DNA of 64,000 bases, taken from Desertimonas sp963786985. GTDB lineage: Bacteria > Actinomycetota > Acidimicrobiia > Acidimicrobiales > Ilumatobacteraceae. The first letter of the stretch is position 1; each line of letters opens with the position of its first letter. Both the position numbers and the translations under genes were made by a program. The stretch is taken from contig CAWBBL010000026.1 of the NCBI GenBank assembly GCA_963786985.1, forward strand, positions 62,001-126,000, read 5' to 3'. This document shows, one piece after another, positions 8,977 through 18,184 of the stretch. The notes under the pieces were generated by a model that saw only the letters and a program-made list of their open reading frames with translations, ran no database searches and was not told where the DNA came from.

Positions 8977-9999
8977 GTGATGATCCGACGCGCGCTCGGG
9001 GTCGCCCTCTGTGGGGCGATCGCCCTGGCCTCGGCCGGCCCGGTGACTGCCGGCGAGGACGGCGGCACGGTCGTGATCTACTCCGGACGCACGGAGAACC
9101 TCGTCAAGCCGATCCTCGACCGCTTCAGCGAGGAGACCGGGATCGACGTCGAGGTGCGCTACGGGAACACGTCAGACCTCGCCTTGTTGATCGAGGAGGA
9201 AGGTGACCAGGCGCCGGCCGACGTCTTCCTCTCGCAGTCCCCGGGAGCCGTCGGCTACCTCGATCAGAGCGGCCTGCTCGGCACGCTCGACGACGGCATC
9301 GTCGACCTCGTCCCCGAGCAGTTCCACGCCGGCGACGGCAGCTGGGTCGGCGTGTCCGGACGCCAGCGAGTGCTCGCCTTCAATCCCCAGATCGTGCCGG
9401 AGGAGGAGCTGCCAGCGAGCGTCCTCGACCTCACCGGGGAGGAGTGGTCGGGGCGCATCGGCATCGCCCCGTCGAACGCCTCGTTCCAGGACTTCGTCTC
9501 GGCGATGCGCATCGAGCTCGGCGACGAGGCGACCACCGAGTGGCTGGAAGGGATCGCCGCCAACGACCCGGTGACGTTCGCCAACAACAGCGCCATCGTC
9601 GCCGCCATCGGGCGCGGCGAGATCGACGTCGGTCTCGTCAACCACTACTACGTGTACCAGGCGATGGCCGAGGACCCCGACTTTCCCGGGCGCAATCACA
9701 ACTTCGCCGCCGACGACATCGGCAGCCTCGTGATCGTCACGGCCGCGTCAGTGCTGGCCGGCGCCGAGCACACCGACGAGGCCAACGAGCTCGTCGAGTT
9801 CCTGCTCTCCGACGAGGCCCAGCGGTACTTCTCCGACGAGACGTTCGAGTACCCGCTGGCCAATGGCGTGGAGCCGGCCGATGTGCTTCCCGACGTCGAC
9901 CTGGCCGCGGCGAGTGACGTCGACCTCGATTTCGACGACCTCGGGGCCGACCTCGAGACAACGCGGGAGATGATTCGCGACGCTGGGCTCGAGGGCTGA
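8977..9999 (+). CDS. fbpA: Iron(III) ABC transporter substrate-binding protein
   Basis: Exported 340-residue binding protein. GTG 8977 and ATG 8980 are both possible starts; TACCGT at 8965-8970 favours 8977. A Sec signal peptide covers about residues 1-25 (RRALGVALCGAIALASAG, cleavage near TAGED). The mature part begins TVVIYSGRTENLVKPI, typical of class II ferric-binding proteins, and NHYYVYQAM supplies the paired tyrosines that bind ferric iron in this family. There is no lipobox, so it is either released or held by the permease. It is followed with no gap by the permease gene. Confidence 0.88.
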   Translation: MMIRRALGVALCGAIALASAGPVTAGEDGGTVVIYSGRTENLVKPILDRFSEETGIDVEVRYGNTSDLALLIEEEGDQAPADVFLSQSPGAVGYLDQSGLLGTLDDGIVDLVPEQFHAGDGSWVGVSGRQRVLAFNPQIVPEEELPASVLDLTGEEWSGRIGIAPSNASFQDFVSAMRIELGDEATTEWLEGIAANDPVTFANNSAIVAAIGRGEIDVGLVNHYYVYQAMAEDPDFPGRNHNFAADDIGSLVIVTAASVLAGAEHTDEANELVEFLLSDEAQRYFSDETFEYPLANGVEPADVLPDVDLAAASDVDLDFDDLGADLETTREMIRDAGLEG

Positions 10000-11676
10000 G
10001 TGCACGACGTTGCAGCAGTCACGGCCGCCGAACTCGGAATCGAACCGGCCTTCGATCAGACGCCATCTGAGCAATTGGTCCCGGCGCGGCCGGTCACCGG
10101 CCGGGCCGTCATCCTGCACCTCGTGGGCCTTGTCGTCGCCGTCGCCTTCGCCGCCCCGGTGCTGTACGTGGCGTGGCGGGCGCTGACCCTCGGCGGTGAC
10201 CGCGGCGAGGTGCTCAGGGAGTCGCTGGCCCCGGCGTGGCGGACGGTGCAGCTCGGCGCCCTCGTGACGACGGCGGCCGGAGTGATCGGCGTGACCCTCG
10301 CCTGGCTGTTGACGCGCACCGACCTGGCGCTCGCCCCACTGTGGCGGGTGCTGGCGCCGCTGCCATTGGTGTTCCCGTCGTTCATCGGCGCGGCTGCGTT
10401 CATCGCCGGGCTCGGACCCGACGGCGTGCTGCGCGAGATCCTCGAGTTCTTCGGCTATCACCCGCCGCGGCGCTTTCGCGGCCTCGGGGCCTCCGTGCTC
10501 GTGCTCACCCTGTTCACCTATCCGCTCGTCTACCTCCCGGTGGCCGCTCGCCTGGCGACCCTGCCACCGCAGCTCGAGGAGAGCAGCCGGCTACTCGGCG
10601 ATCGACCGGTGCGGACCTTCGGGCGGGTCACCCTGCCGCTCGTCCGCGGGGCGATCGCCGGCGGCACGCTGATGATCCTGCTCTATTGCCTCAGCGAGTT
10701 CGGTGCGGTGCAGCTGCTCGGCTACGACACGTTGACCCGCGTCGTCTACGCGACGCGACTCGCCGACCGGGCCGCATCGTTCATGGCCGCGGCGATCCTC
10801 GTCGTCATGGCGCTCGCCGCGATCCTCATCGAACGCCGGCTGCGCGGGCCGCTCGACCATCGCACCGGGGCGGCAACGCGGCGCAGCCGGGCGGTGATCC
10901 TCGGGCGCTGGACGGCGCCGGCGGTGGCGTTCGTGGTGCTCGTCCTCGGCCTGGCCCTCGTCGTGCCGGTGGTTTCGCTGGGCCAATGGGCCTGGCGCGC
11001 CGTCGCCAACGCCGACGAGTCGCGAGTGGCGGCGTTGCGTCACGAACTCGCGTCACTGGCCGCGCCGGCGTGGACGACCGCGTGGCTCGGGGTCGTCGCC
11101 AGCGTCGTGGCCATCGCCATCGTCGTCCCGGTCGCCGTGCTGGCCGTCCGTCATCGCACGCCGATCGCCGCCGCCGTCACGACGTCGATCACCGCAGGAT
11201 TCGCCGTGCCTGGTCTCGTCATCGCCCTCAGCCTGACGTTCTGGGCCCTTCGCGCGCCCGGCTTGTCGGCCCTCTACCAGACCGTGCCGCTGCTGATCGT
11301 CGCCTACGTCGTGCACTTCGGTGCCCAGGCGCTGCGCTCGTCCGAGCTGGCCGTCGGGTCGGTGCCGCGGGCGCTCGACGAATCGGCGGTGCTGCTCGGC
11401 GCCTCGCCAGTGCGGCGGGCCGCCACCGTTCACCTGCCGTTGATGCTCCCCGGCCTGCTCGCCGGCGCCGGGTTGGTGATGCTGTCGGTGCTCAAGGAGT
11501 TGCCGGCGACGCTGCTCCTCGCCCCGATCGGCTACGAGACGCTGACGACCCGGGTGTGGGGGGCGTTCGAGGACGGCTTCCTCGCCGAGGCCGGGTTCGC
11601 GGCGATCGCCCTACTCGCCGCCTCGGCGCTGCTCACGTGGCTGATCGTCCTGCGCCGGGCCCACCACCTCGCCTGA
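10000..11676 (+). CDS. fbpB: Iron(III) ABC transporter permease, fused two-domain
   Basis: Integral membrane permease of 558 residues, with about 12 transmembrane helices in two homologous MetI-like halves. Each half has an EAA-type loop that docks the ATPase: LEESSRLLGDRPVRTFGRVTLP in the first and LDESAVLLGASPVRRAATVHLP in the second. The length is typical of FbpB/SfuB. The GTG start immediately follows the fbpA stop (TGAGTG). A family C repeat begins directly at the base after its stop codon. Confidence 0.9.
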   Translation: MHDVAAVTAAELGIEPAFDQTPSEQLVPARPVTGRAVILHLVGLVVAVAFAAPVLYVAWRALTLGGDRGEVLRESLAPAWRTVQLGALVTTAAGVIGVTLAWLLTRTDLALAPLWRVLAPLPLVFPSFIGAAAFIAGLGPDGVLREILEFFGYHPPRRFRGLGASVLVLTLFTYPLVYLPVAARLATLPPQLEESSRLLGDRPVRTFGRVTLPLVRGAIAGGTLMILLYCLSEFGAVQLLGYDTLTRVVYATRLADRAASFMAAAILVVMALAAILIERRLRGPLDHRTGAATRRSRAVILGRWTAPAVAFVVLVLGLALVVPVVSLGQWAWRAVANADESRVAALRHELASLAAPAWTTAWLGVVASVVAIAIVVPVAVLAVRHRTPIAAAVTTSITAGFAVPGLVIALSLTFWALRAPGLSALYQTVPLLIVAYVVHFGAQALRSSELAVGSVPRALDESAVLLGASPVRRAATVHLPLMLPGLLAGAGLVMLSVLKELPATLLLAPIGYETLTTRVWGAFEDGFLAEAGFAAIALLAASALLTWLIVLRRAHHLA

Positions 11677-11739
11677 CCCGAGTGTTTCCGGACCAACCTT
11701 CGCGCCGGTAGCACTCGGGTGACCGCAAACACTCGGGTG
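11677..11739. repeat. Intergenic repeat family C, copy 1
   Basis: Starts at the base after the fbpB stop. It has CCCGAGTGTTTCCGG at the left, an internal CACTCGGGT and CAAACACTCGGGT at the right, so its outer arms CCCGAGTGTTT and AAACACTCGGG are complementary. It lies between convergent fbpB and whiB. A second copy is at 63804-63884. Confidence 0.85.
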
Positions 11740-11762
11740 GGGCGGAGTGGGGTCGAGTCGGG

Positions 11763-12014
11763 TCAGGCGGAGTGGCGCCAGGAGAGGCGCTCGTCGGAGG
11801 TCAGGCCGCCCCACACCCCGTAGCGCTCGCCGTCGCGCACGGCGTGATCGAGGCACTCACCGCGCACCGGGCACGACTCACACACCGCCTTGGCGCGCAG
11901 CTCACGCGCCTTGCGGTCGCGCTTGCGCTCGCCGCTGAAGGGTGGATAGAAGTCGCGCCCGGCTTCGCCTCGACAGCTGGCCAGACGCTGCCACATCAGG
12001 TTTCCCGTCACCAC
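11763..12014 (-). CDS. WhiB family [4Fe-4S] transcriptional regulator
   Basis: Small regulator of 83 residues with the four cluster-binding cysteines C14, C45, C48 and C54 (C-x30-C-x2-C-x5-C) and the WhiB turn GVWGGLT. It probably binds the principal sigma factor and responds to redox or nitric oxide, as known family members do. GTG 12014 is chosen because TACGGT ends 7 bases upstream (12022-12027); GTG 12011 and ATG 11996 are in frame. It lies close to a Get3-like ATPase pair, as does whiB4 beside Rv3679/Rv3680 in Mycobacterium, but here an NfeD-like gene intervenes. Orthology to WhiB4 is an inference. Confidence 0.88.
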   Translation of the reverse strand: MVTGNLMWQRLASCRGEAGRDFYPPFSGERKRDRKARELRAKAVCESCPVRGECLDHAVRDGERYGVWGGLTSDERLSWRHSA

Positions 12015-12099
12015 GCCGGCAACCGTAGAAACCGCTGTGCCCTGCGGCAACGACCGGCCGACGGTGTTCACACAGGGTTTACCGCGTCGGAACACTCCG

Positions 12100-13494
12100 T
12101 TACGCGTCGCCCGCCGAATGGTCGCCGGGGGACCGACGCCGTTCACGATGGTCGCGGGCGGCGCCCTCGAGTGGCTCGACCTCCAGCGTGACCCCGTCGA
12201 TCGCGACGACCCGCACCGGCGCACCGGCAGCCACCGGGGTCGCCCGGTTCGTACGTGCCCGCCACTTGCCGTCGCCGACCTTGACGACGCCGTCGGGGTC
12301 GACGGCCACGACGACCTCGCCGAGCTCGCCGAGCATCCACTCACGCCCGATCGTCGGGGTGGCGAAACGAGCCCTGACCATCGACGGCATCCCGACCACG
12401 AACGCCAACACGGTCCCGCCGATGCCGGCGAGCAACGTGATCCACGACGGTCGCAAGGTCGCCCCAGGGAGTGGTTCGAACAACCACAGGCTGCCGATGA
12501 TCGTGCCGACAATCCCCACTCCCGTCCAGAACCGCGGGATCCCCACTTGGACGTCGACGGCGAAGGCGAACATCGAAGCGATGATCAGACCGACGGCCCA
12601 ACCGTTCACCGGCAACGCGGCGAGGCCGGTGAAGGCCAGCACGAGCGAGCCGGCACCGACCACGCCGGCGACGCCGACGCCGGCCGTGAAGAATTCGAAC
12701 ACGATGAGGATCAGGCCGACGAGCAGGAGCAGGTAGGTGATCGCCGGACTGGCGACGGTGTGGAACAGGCGGTCGACGAACGGCACGCTCGATTGGCGCA
12801 CCGGGGCGATCGTCGCGAACCGCACGGTGCCGTCCGGCAGCACCTCCTGCTCGGTGGTGCGCAGCGTCCGCCCGTCCTCGACGTAGCCGTCGAGGGCGTT
12901 GACCATGCTGGTCAGCGTCGGGATTCCCTCGTCGGGCACGCGTTGGCGCAACACTTCGAGATCGCGGGCGTCGGCGAGCCCGACCGACCCTCCGCGCAGC
13001 CGTGTTTCGGCATCGCCGAACTGGACGTCGACACCCGGTGGGGAGAGCAGCTCGCCGGTGTGGCCGACCCGCGCCCCGGGCGCCATCCCGGTGACGTCGG
13101 CGACGGCGAGGAGCTGGGCCGGCGTGCCGTACAGCCGGGCCCGCGACGGCCCGACCCAGACGGCGATCGGCACCGGCGACTCGGCCACCGTGGCGAGCAG
13201 CTCTTCCATCCGTTCGTCCCCGACGACCGCGCCGCGGCTGTTGACCTGGATGATCAGCGCCTGGGCGTCGGCTGCCGCGGCGTCCTCGATGGCGTCCTCG
13301 ATGGCGTCGACGACGATGCGATCGAACAGCCCGCTGACGAGCAACACGTCCACCCGACCGAGGTCGACGTCAGCGGCAGTGCCGGCGCCACCCTCGCCCT
13401 CACCCTCACCGCCGCCGTCACTGGCTTCGCCTGGCGCGGCGAAGGCGCCGATCGTCACCACCGTGATCAGCAAGCCGATCGCTAGTCTGCGCAA
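12100..13494 (-). CDS. NfeD-like membrane protein with degenerate protease domain
   Basis: Membrane protein of 464 residues. A signal-like N-terminus is followed by a ClpP-like domain (about 45-220), three or four membrane segments (about 255-370) and a C-terminal OB-fold NfeD domain (GEVVVAVDPDGVVKVGDGKWRA). In active homologues the protease serine lies in a PSGARAASAG-type loop; here the loop is GPSRARLYGTP (115-125), with Gly at the expected Ser position, so proteolysis looks lost. The TTG start has a strong GGAGG site 5 bases upstream. Family members help organise membrane microdomains. It may be cotranscribed with whiB downstream. Confidence 0.8.
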   Translation of the reverse strand: MRRLAIGLLITVVTIGAFAAPGEASDGGGEGEGEGGAGTAADVDLGRVDVLLVSGLFDRIVVDAIEDAIEDAAAADAQALIIQVNSRGAVVGDERMEELLATVAESPVPIAVWVGPSRARLYGTPAQLLAVADVTGMAPGARVGHTGELLSPPGVDVQFGDAETRLRGGSVGLADARDLEVLRQRVPDEGIPTLTSMVNALDGYVEDGRTLRTTEQEVLPDGTVRFATIAPVRQSSVPFVDRLFHTVASPAITYLLLLVGLILIVFEFFTAGVGVAGVVGAGSLVLAFTGLAALPVNGWAVGLIIASMFAFAVDVQVGIPRFWTGVGIVGTIIGSLWLFEPLPGATLRPSWITLLAGIGGTVLAFVVGMPSMVRARFATPTIGREWMLGELGEVVVAVDPDGVVKVGDGKWRARTNRATPVAAGAPVRVVAIDGVTLEVEPLEGAARDHRERRRSPGDHSAGDA

Positions 13495-13496
13495 AG
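13483..13496 (+). promoter_or_regulatory. Leaderless promoter of the Get3-like operon inside the nfeD start
   Basis: TAGTCT at 13483-13488 ends 8 bases before ATG 13497. This -10 element lies within the first codons of the divergent nfeD-like gene (TTG at 13494), and the two start codons are only two bases apart. The nfeD ribosome site (GGAGG) in turn lies within the first codons of the plus-strand gene. Confidence 0.6.
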
Positions 13497-14411
13497 ATGC
13501 CTCCGGAGCCCGTGGACGTCGTGCCGCTGCTCTCCGCGGCGAAGGTCACCGTCGTCGCCGGGAAGGGGGGAGTCGGCAAGACCACGGTAACGGCGCTTCT
13601 CGCCCGTGCCGCGGCCGACGCCGGGCGGCGCGTCATCACCGTCGAGCTCGACGGCAAGCCGGCACTCGCCGAGCTGATCGGCGATCTGCCGCTGCTGGCC
13701 CTGTCGGCTCCGGCCGCCCTCGAGGAGTACCTGCGCGAGCACGGGTTCGGCCGGGTCGCCAAACGCCTCGCGGCGTCCGGGGTGATCGACGTCGTGTCCA
13801 CCGCCGCCCCGGGCATCGACGACCTGGTCGTGCTCGGCAAGATCAAGCAGCTCGAGCGCAGCAGCGACTGGGACACGATCATCGTCGATGGGCCGGCGGC
13901 CGGTCACGCCGTGACGATGCTGACGTCGGCGGCCGGACTCCGCGACGCGGTGAGCGGGGGCCCGGTGCGGGCGCAGGCCGACGACGTGCTGGCGATGCTC
14001 GGCGACGCGCGCCGCTGTCAGGTCGCCCTCGTCACCCTCGCCGAGACGACACCCGTCAACGAGACGGTCGCCACCGCGTTCACCATCGAAGATCGCGTCG
14101 GTGTGCAGCTGGCGCCGGTGTTCGTCAATGCCGTCGATGGCGACGCGCTCGACGAGCCCCTGCCGACGACACCCGCCGGCATCGACGAGGCCGTCGCCGC
14201 CCTCCAGGTCGACGGTCCGACGGCCGCCGCGCTGACCGCAGCGGCGCGCTACCGCGCCGAGCGCCGGCAGGTGCAAGCGAGTGCCATCGCCCAGTTGGCC
14301 GGCACCTTGCCCCTCGACCAGCTGCACGTCCCGTTCGTCGCCGGCCGACTGGATGGAGCGGCACTGTCACGACTCGTCGGTGACGTGCGGAGTGGCGGGA
14401 CGGCGCGATGA
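13497..14411 (+). CDS. Get3/ArsA-like ATPase, first of pair (BagA-type)
   Basis: P-loop ATPase of 304 residues of the deviant Walker A family, GKGGVGKTT at 22-30. Switch-like segments are VELDGKPALAEL and IIVDGPAAGHAV. Adjacent paired genes of this type, such as Rv3679/Rv3680 of M. tuberculosis (described as bacterial Get3-like proteins BagA/BagB), form a heteromer. A role in handling membrane or tail-anchored proteins is proposed from that homology, not shown here. The original label 'arsenite-transporting ATPase' is less likely, since no arsB or arsenate reductase is near. Confidence 0.82.
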   Translation: MPPEPVDVVPLLSAAKVTVVAGKGGVGKTTVTALLARAAADAGRRVITVELDGKPALAELIGDLPLLALSAPAALEEYLREHGFGRVAKRLAASGVIDVVSTAAPGIDDLVVLGKIKQLERSSDWDTIIVDGPAAGHAVTMLTSAAGLRDAVSGGPVRAQADDVLAMLGDARRCQVALVTLAETTPVNETVATAFTIEDRVGVQLAPVFVNAVDGDALDEPLPTTPAGIDEAVAALQVDGPTAAALTAAARYRAERRQVQASAIAQLAGTLPLDQLHVPFVAGRLDGAALSRLVGDVRSGGTAR

Positions 14412-14432
14412 GCGGCTACGGGCACGACGACG

Positions 14433-15518
14433 TTGCAGGCGGTGCTCGACGACGCGGCGGTCGTCGTGTGCTGCGGCTCCGGGGGAGTGGGCAAGACGAC
14501 CGTGGCGGCGGCCATCGGGATCGAGGCGGCGCGCCGTGGGCGGCGGGTGGTCGTCTTGACGATCGATCCGGCCAAGCGTCTCGCCGACGCCTTGGGAGTG
14601 GACGAGCTGGGCGCCGAACCACAGCGCATCGACACCGCCGGTCTCGGCGCGGACGGCGGTGAGCTGTGGGCGATGATGCTGGACACCGCTTCGGCATTCA
14701 CGGCGGTCGTCCGCCGCCACGCCGCCGACCCGGAACAGGCCGAGCGCATCGTCGCCAACTCGTTCTTCCGCAACATGGCTGGATCACTGAGCGGGACCCA
14801 GGAGTACATGGCCGCCGAGACATTGCACGTGCTGGCCGCCGACGAGCGATTCGATCTTGTGGTCGTCGACACGCCGCCGACGCGCAGTGCGCTCGACTTC
14901 CTCGCCGCCCCTGGGGTGCTCGCCCGCTTCCTCGACCACCGTCTGTTCAAGTTGTTGATGCTCCCGGCCCGCCCAGGCATGCGGATGTTCAACGTGGCGA
15001 CGCAGCCTGTGCTGCGCACGATCGGCAAGGTGGTCGGCTCGGACGTGCTGGCCGATGCCATCGCCTTCTTCCAGGCGTTCGCCGGGATGGAGGCCGGGTT
15101 CCGGCAACGCGCCGATGACGTCATCGCCCTGCTGCGCGTGCCCACCACGGTCTTCGTGCTCGTTGCCGCCCCGCGCCGCGAAGCGGTCGGCGAGGCCGCC
15201 TGGTTCGCCGCCCAGCTCGCCGAGCAGGGCATCGACAACATCGCCGGGGTCGCCAACCGCGTCCACCCGCCGTTCGGCGGCGGGACCGCTGCCGAGGCCG
15301 AGGCCGCCGCAGCCGACGCGGCGGCCGAGCAGCGACCGCTGTGGAACAACCTCGCCGAACTGCGCCGGCGACGCGAATCCGAGCTGCGGACGCTCGACGA
15401 GTTCGTCGCCCTGTTCGCCGGGGCGCCGTGCGTCGAGGTGCCGCAGTTGTCCTCCGACGTGCACGACGCCGACGGACTCGGCCACGTCGGCCAGCACCTC
15501 GTCGGCGGCGCTGAGTAG
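14433..15518 (+). CDS. Get3/ArsA-like ATPase, second of pair (BagB-type)
   Basis: ATPase of 361 residues with GSGGVGKTT at 15-23, LTIDPAKRLADALG and VVDTPPTRSALDFL, the usual switch I and II regions. The Cys pair VVCCGSGG just before the P-loop is typical of this second partner. It follows the first ATPase by 21 bases in the same frame. The start is TTG 14433 or GTG 14442; no ATG is available after the upstream stop. It presumably forms a complex with the first ATPase. Confidence 0.82.
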   Translation: MQAVLDDAAVVVCCGSGGVGKTTVAAAIGIEAARRGRRVVVLTIDPAKRLADALGVDELGAEPQRIDTAGLGADGGELWAMMLDTASAFTAVVRRHAADPEQAERIVANSFFRNMAGSLSGTQEYMAAETLHVLAADERFDLVVVDTPPTRSALDFLAAPGVLARFLDHRLFKLLMLPARPGMRMFNVATQPVLRTIGKVVGSDVLADAIAFFQAFAGMEAGFRQRADDVIALLRVPTTVFVLVAAPRREAVGEAAWFAAQLAEQGIDNIAGVANRVHPPFGGGTAAEAEAAAADAAAEQRPLWNNLAELRRRRESELRTLDEFVALFAGAPCVEVPQLSSDVHDADGLGHVGQHLVGGAE

Positions 15519-15549
15519 CACGACACACCCTGCACTACATTTCCCCGTC

Positions 15550-15981
15550 GTGCGCGTGTTGCTGGCGATGGACGCCGACTGGCTCGTCGACGACATCGTC
15601 GCCGCCCTCGGAAACTCCGACACCTCGTTCACGGTGTGCAGCGACGGTCGGCGGGTCAGTGAGCAAGTTGCCGCCGTGTCCGACGAGGGCGGCGTGTACG
15701 ACCTGGCGATCGTCGACCTGCAGATCGGGTCGATGGGCGGCATGGCGGTCACGATGGCCCTGCATCTCGACGCGTCGGTCGGCCGCCTCCCGGCCGTGCC
15801 GGTGTTGCTGCTCCTCGACCGGGTTGCCGACGTCCACCTCGCCAAGCGGTGCGCAGCCGACGGCTGGCTGATCAAGCCGCTCGACCCCCTGCGTCTGCGC
15901 CGGGCGGCCCGCGCCGTCGCGGCCGGCAGCAGCTACACCGAGAGTCTCGACGCCAGTTCGGAACCGGCCCCCGCGGGGTAG
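15550..15981 (+). CDS. Stand-alone response-regulator receiver domain
   Basis: CheY-like protein of 143 residues with no output domain. D56 in IVDLQIG is the probable phosphoacceptor, D8/D10 the acidic pocket, and K109 in LIKPLD the conserved lysine; the usual Ser/Thr after beta-4 is replaced by Leu. TACATT at 15536-15541 lies 8 bases before GTG 15550, so a leaderless start is likely. No histidine kinase is nearby. It may tie into the Get3-like operon (31 bp upstream), but that is a guess. Confidence 0.8.
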   Translation: MRVLLAMDADWLVDDIVAALGNSDTSFTVCSDGRRVSEQVAAVSDEGGVYDLAIVDLQIGSMGGMAVTMALHLDASVGRLPAVPVLLLLDRVADVHLAKRCAADGWLIKPLDPLRLRRAARAVAAGSSYTESLDASSEPAPAG

Positions 15982-16015
15982 CCGCGGTCTGGGCGGATAT
16001 GGTGGCAAGCCGCTA

Positions 16016-16093
16016 CGGGGTGTAGCGCAGCTTGGTTAGCGTGCCACGTTCGGGACGTGGAGGCCGGAGGTTCAAATCCTCTCACCCCGACCA
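16016..16093 (+). tRNA. tRNA-Pro (anticodon CGG)
   Basis: Acceptor stem CGGGGTG (16016-16022) pairs with CACCCCG (16083-16089); the discriminator A and an encoded CCA follow (16091-16093). The anticodon arm is CCACG-TTCGGGA-CGTGG, giving anticodon CGG for codon CCG. The T-arm loop GTTCAAATC is standard. The D-arm is one base longer than usual (TTGGTTAGC). CCG is a frequent proline codon in this GC-rich DNA. Confidence 0.95.
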
Positions 16094-16183
16094 ACTCGCG
16101 CTGGAACACGGCTGGCGCCGATCACGAGGACGTGCGACCCGACGCGACGCACTGTTGGCGGGCGCGCTGAGGAGGACGAGCGA

Positions 16184-18101
16184 ATGAGCGACGAGACAGT
16201 GGTGTCCGACGACGAGGTCGTCGTCGATCCCCTGCCGCCTCCTCCGCCCCCCTCCCACGACTGGACGATGTCGGTTGCCGTGGGCATCATGCAACTCGCC
16301 GGCCTCGCCTCGATCGGGGCCGGGGCGATCCACGCCGGTGTCGCCGGCCTCCACGCCGACAACACCACGCTCGCCCGGCTGTTCGTGGCCGTCGCCGTCG
16401 CCCAGCTCGGAGTCGGCCTGCTCGCCCTCGTGAAGGGCGGCCGGCTGGCGGCCGCGTTGACCGTTCTCGTCAACCTCGGTGCGGTGGCGGCCTGGGGAGC
16501 GACGCGGTTGTGGGGCATCAGCTGGATCGACGGCTTGGAGGTTGCCGAGGACCCGCAGTTCACCGATACCGCCTGCGCCACGCTCGGTGCGATCGCCGTC
16601 GTCGCGGCGCTCGTCGCGCTCGTTCGCGGTCGCACCACGGTGTCGATCGTCCGCCTCGGGCTGCCGGCCTTCGCCGTCGGTGTCGTCACCTTGGCGGCGA
16701 TGCTCGTCGGCACCAACCATTCGCACTCACACGACTGCCGGCGATGCGCACACCCACGACGAGCAAGCTGCAGCACCGGTTGCCGAGGCCGCTGCGGTGG
16801 TCGACTGGCCACGACCGTACGACCCAAGCGCACCGGTCGACTTCAGCGACGTCGAGGGCGTGACTCCGGAACAGCAGTTGCGGGCGACCGCGCTCGTCCG
16901 CTCGACCCAGGAGCAGCTGCCGGCGTTCGCCGACGTCGACGCTCTCGACGAGCTCGGCTACCAGTCGATCGGCGATGCCCGCACCGGTTACGAGCACTAC
17001 ATCAACTACTCGTTGATCAACGACGACGTGTGGCTCGACCCGACGCAGCCGGAGTCGCTCGTGTTCCGCGTCGATGGAGACGACCGAACGCTGGTGTCGG
17101 CAATGTTCATCGTCGGCCAGCGGCCGATCGACGATCCCGAGCTCGTCGACTACGGCGGCCGGTTGATGCAGTGGCACGTCCACGAGAACCTGTGTTGGCG
17201 GGGAGGGGACAACGGGCCGCAAGTCGCCGGGGTCACCGACGACGCCGGCAACTGCCCGGCCGGGACGGTCCGCGCCGGCGGCGAGAACCCGATGATCCAC
17301 GTGTGGATCGCGGCCCACGAGTGCGGTCCGTTCGCCGCCCTCGAGGGGCACGGTGCCGGGCAGGCCGCCGCGGCGGACGGGACCCGAACCGATCAGTGCG
17401 CCCACGACGACGGACACAGCCACGATGGTGAGACGGTGGCGGCGCTCGACGAGGCGGCGAGCGCCGGCGAAGCCACCGCGGCTGGAGCGCCGGTGCCGTT
17501 CGACCCAGATCGGCCGATCGACCTGTCAGGCACTCCCGGGGTCACCGGCGAGCAGCAGGCCTTCGCCGAGAACCTCGTGTCCTCCACGCTGCGCGACCTG
17601 CCGCAGTGGGCCGACACCGCCGACGCCGAGGCAGCCGGCTTCCACTCGATCGGCGACCAGGCCACCGGCTTCGAGCACTACATCCAGTGGGATTGGATCG
17701 ACGACGACACGGTTCTCGACCCGGACCACCCGGAGAGCCTCGTGTACCGCGTCGAGCCAGACGGTTCACGGACGCTGGTGTCGGCGATGTACATGCTCCC
17801 CAACTCGACGACGCTCGACGAGGTGCCCGACGACGGCGGGGCGCTGATGCAGTGGCACGTCCACGGTGATCTGTGCTTCGACGCCAGCGATCCCGAGGCG
17901 CCGCGGGTCGGCGGCCTCACCGATCCGGCGGGCGAGTGCTCCGCACCGCTCGTCCGCCTCGCCCAGTCACCGATGATCCACGTGTGGGTGGTCCCCCACG
18001 AATGCGGCCCGTTCGCCGCCCTCGAAGGTGTCGCCGCCGGCCAAGTCGCCGCCGGCGAAGCGCACCTCTGTGACCACGCCCACGGCAGCACCACCGACTG
18101 A
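16184..18101 (+). CDS. Four-helix membrane protein with duplicated His/Cys domain, apparent frameshift
   Basis: Residues 1-180 have a proline-rich start (LPPPPPP) and about four membrane helices. The frame then breaks near 16731-16737 and continues one base on, through a His-rich linker (DAHTHDE). Two copies of a domain of about 165 residues follow, at about 16830-17370 and 17505-18060. Each has SIGDxxTGxEHYI, LDPxxPESLV, RTLVSAM, LMQWHVHxxLC and PMIHVW followed by HECGPFAALEG. The joined product would be about 638 residues. The conserved His and Cys, plus CAHDDGHSHD between copies, suggest metal binding outside the cell. I do not recognise the domain. A family A repeat begins two bases after the stop. 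Confidence 0.6.
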
Positions 18102-18103
18102 TC

Positions 18104-18171
18104 GTTCTGGGCGGCCTCCGATTCATTGGTCGATCCCCGGACGCCAACGTCGTCACAGCGACCAACGTTCG
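18104..18171. repeat. Intergenic repeat family A, copy 1 (long-tail type)
   Basis: Begins GTTCTGGGCGGCC two bases after a stop codon and ends CGACCAACGTTCG. It lies between convergent genes. The inner part CGATTCATTGGTCGAT and CCGGACGCCAACG closely matches the reverse complement of copy 5 (42742-42810), so these two form a subtype of the family. Confidence 0.8.
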
Positions 18172-18184
18172 GGCGCGCGGTCGG

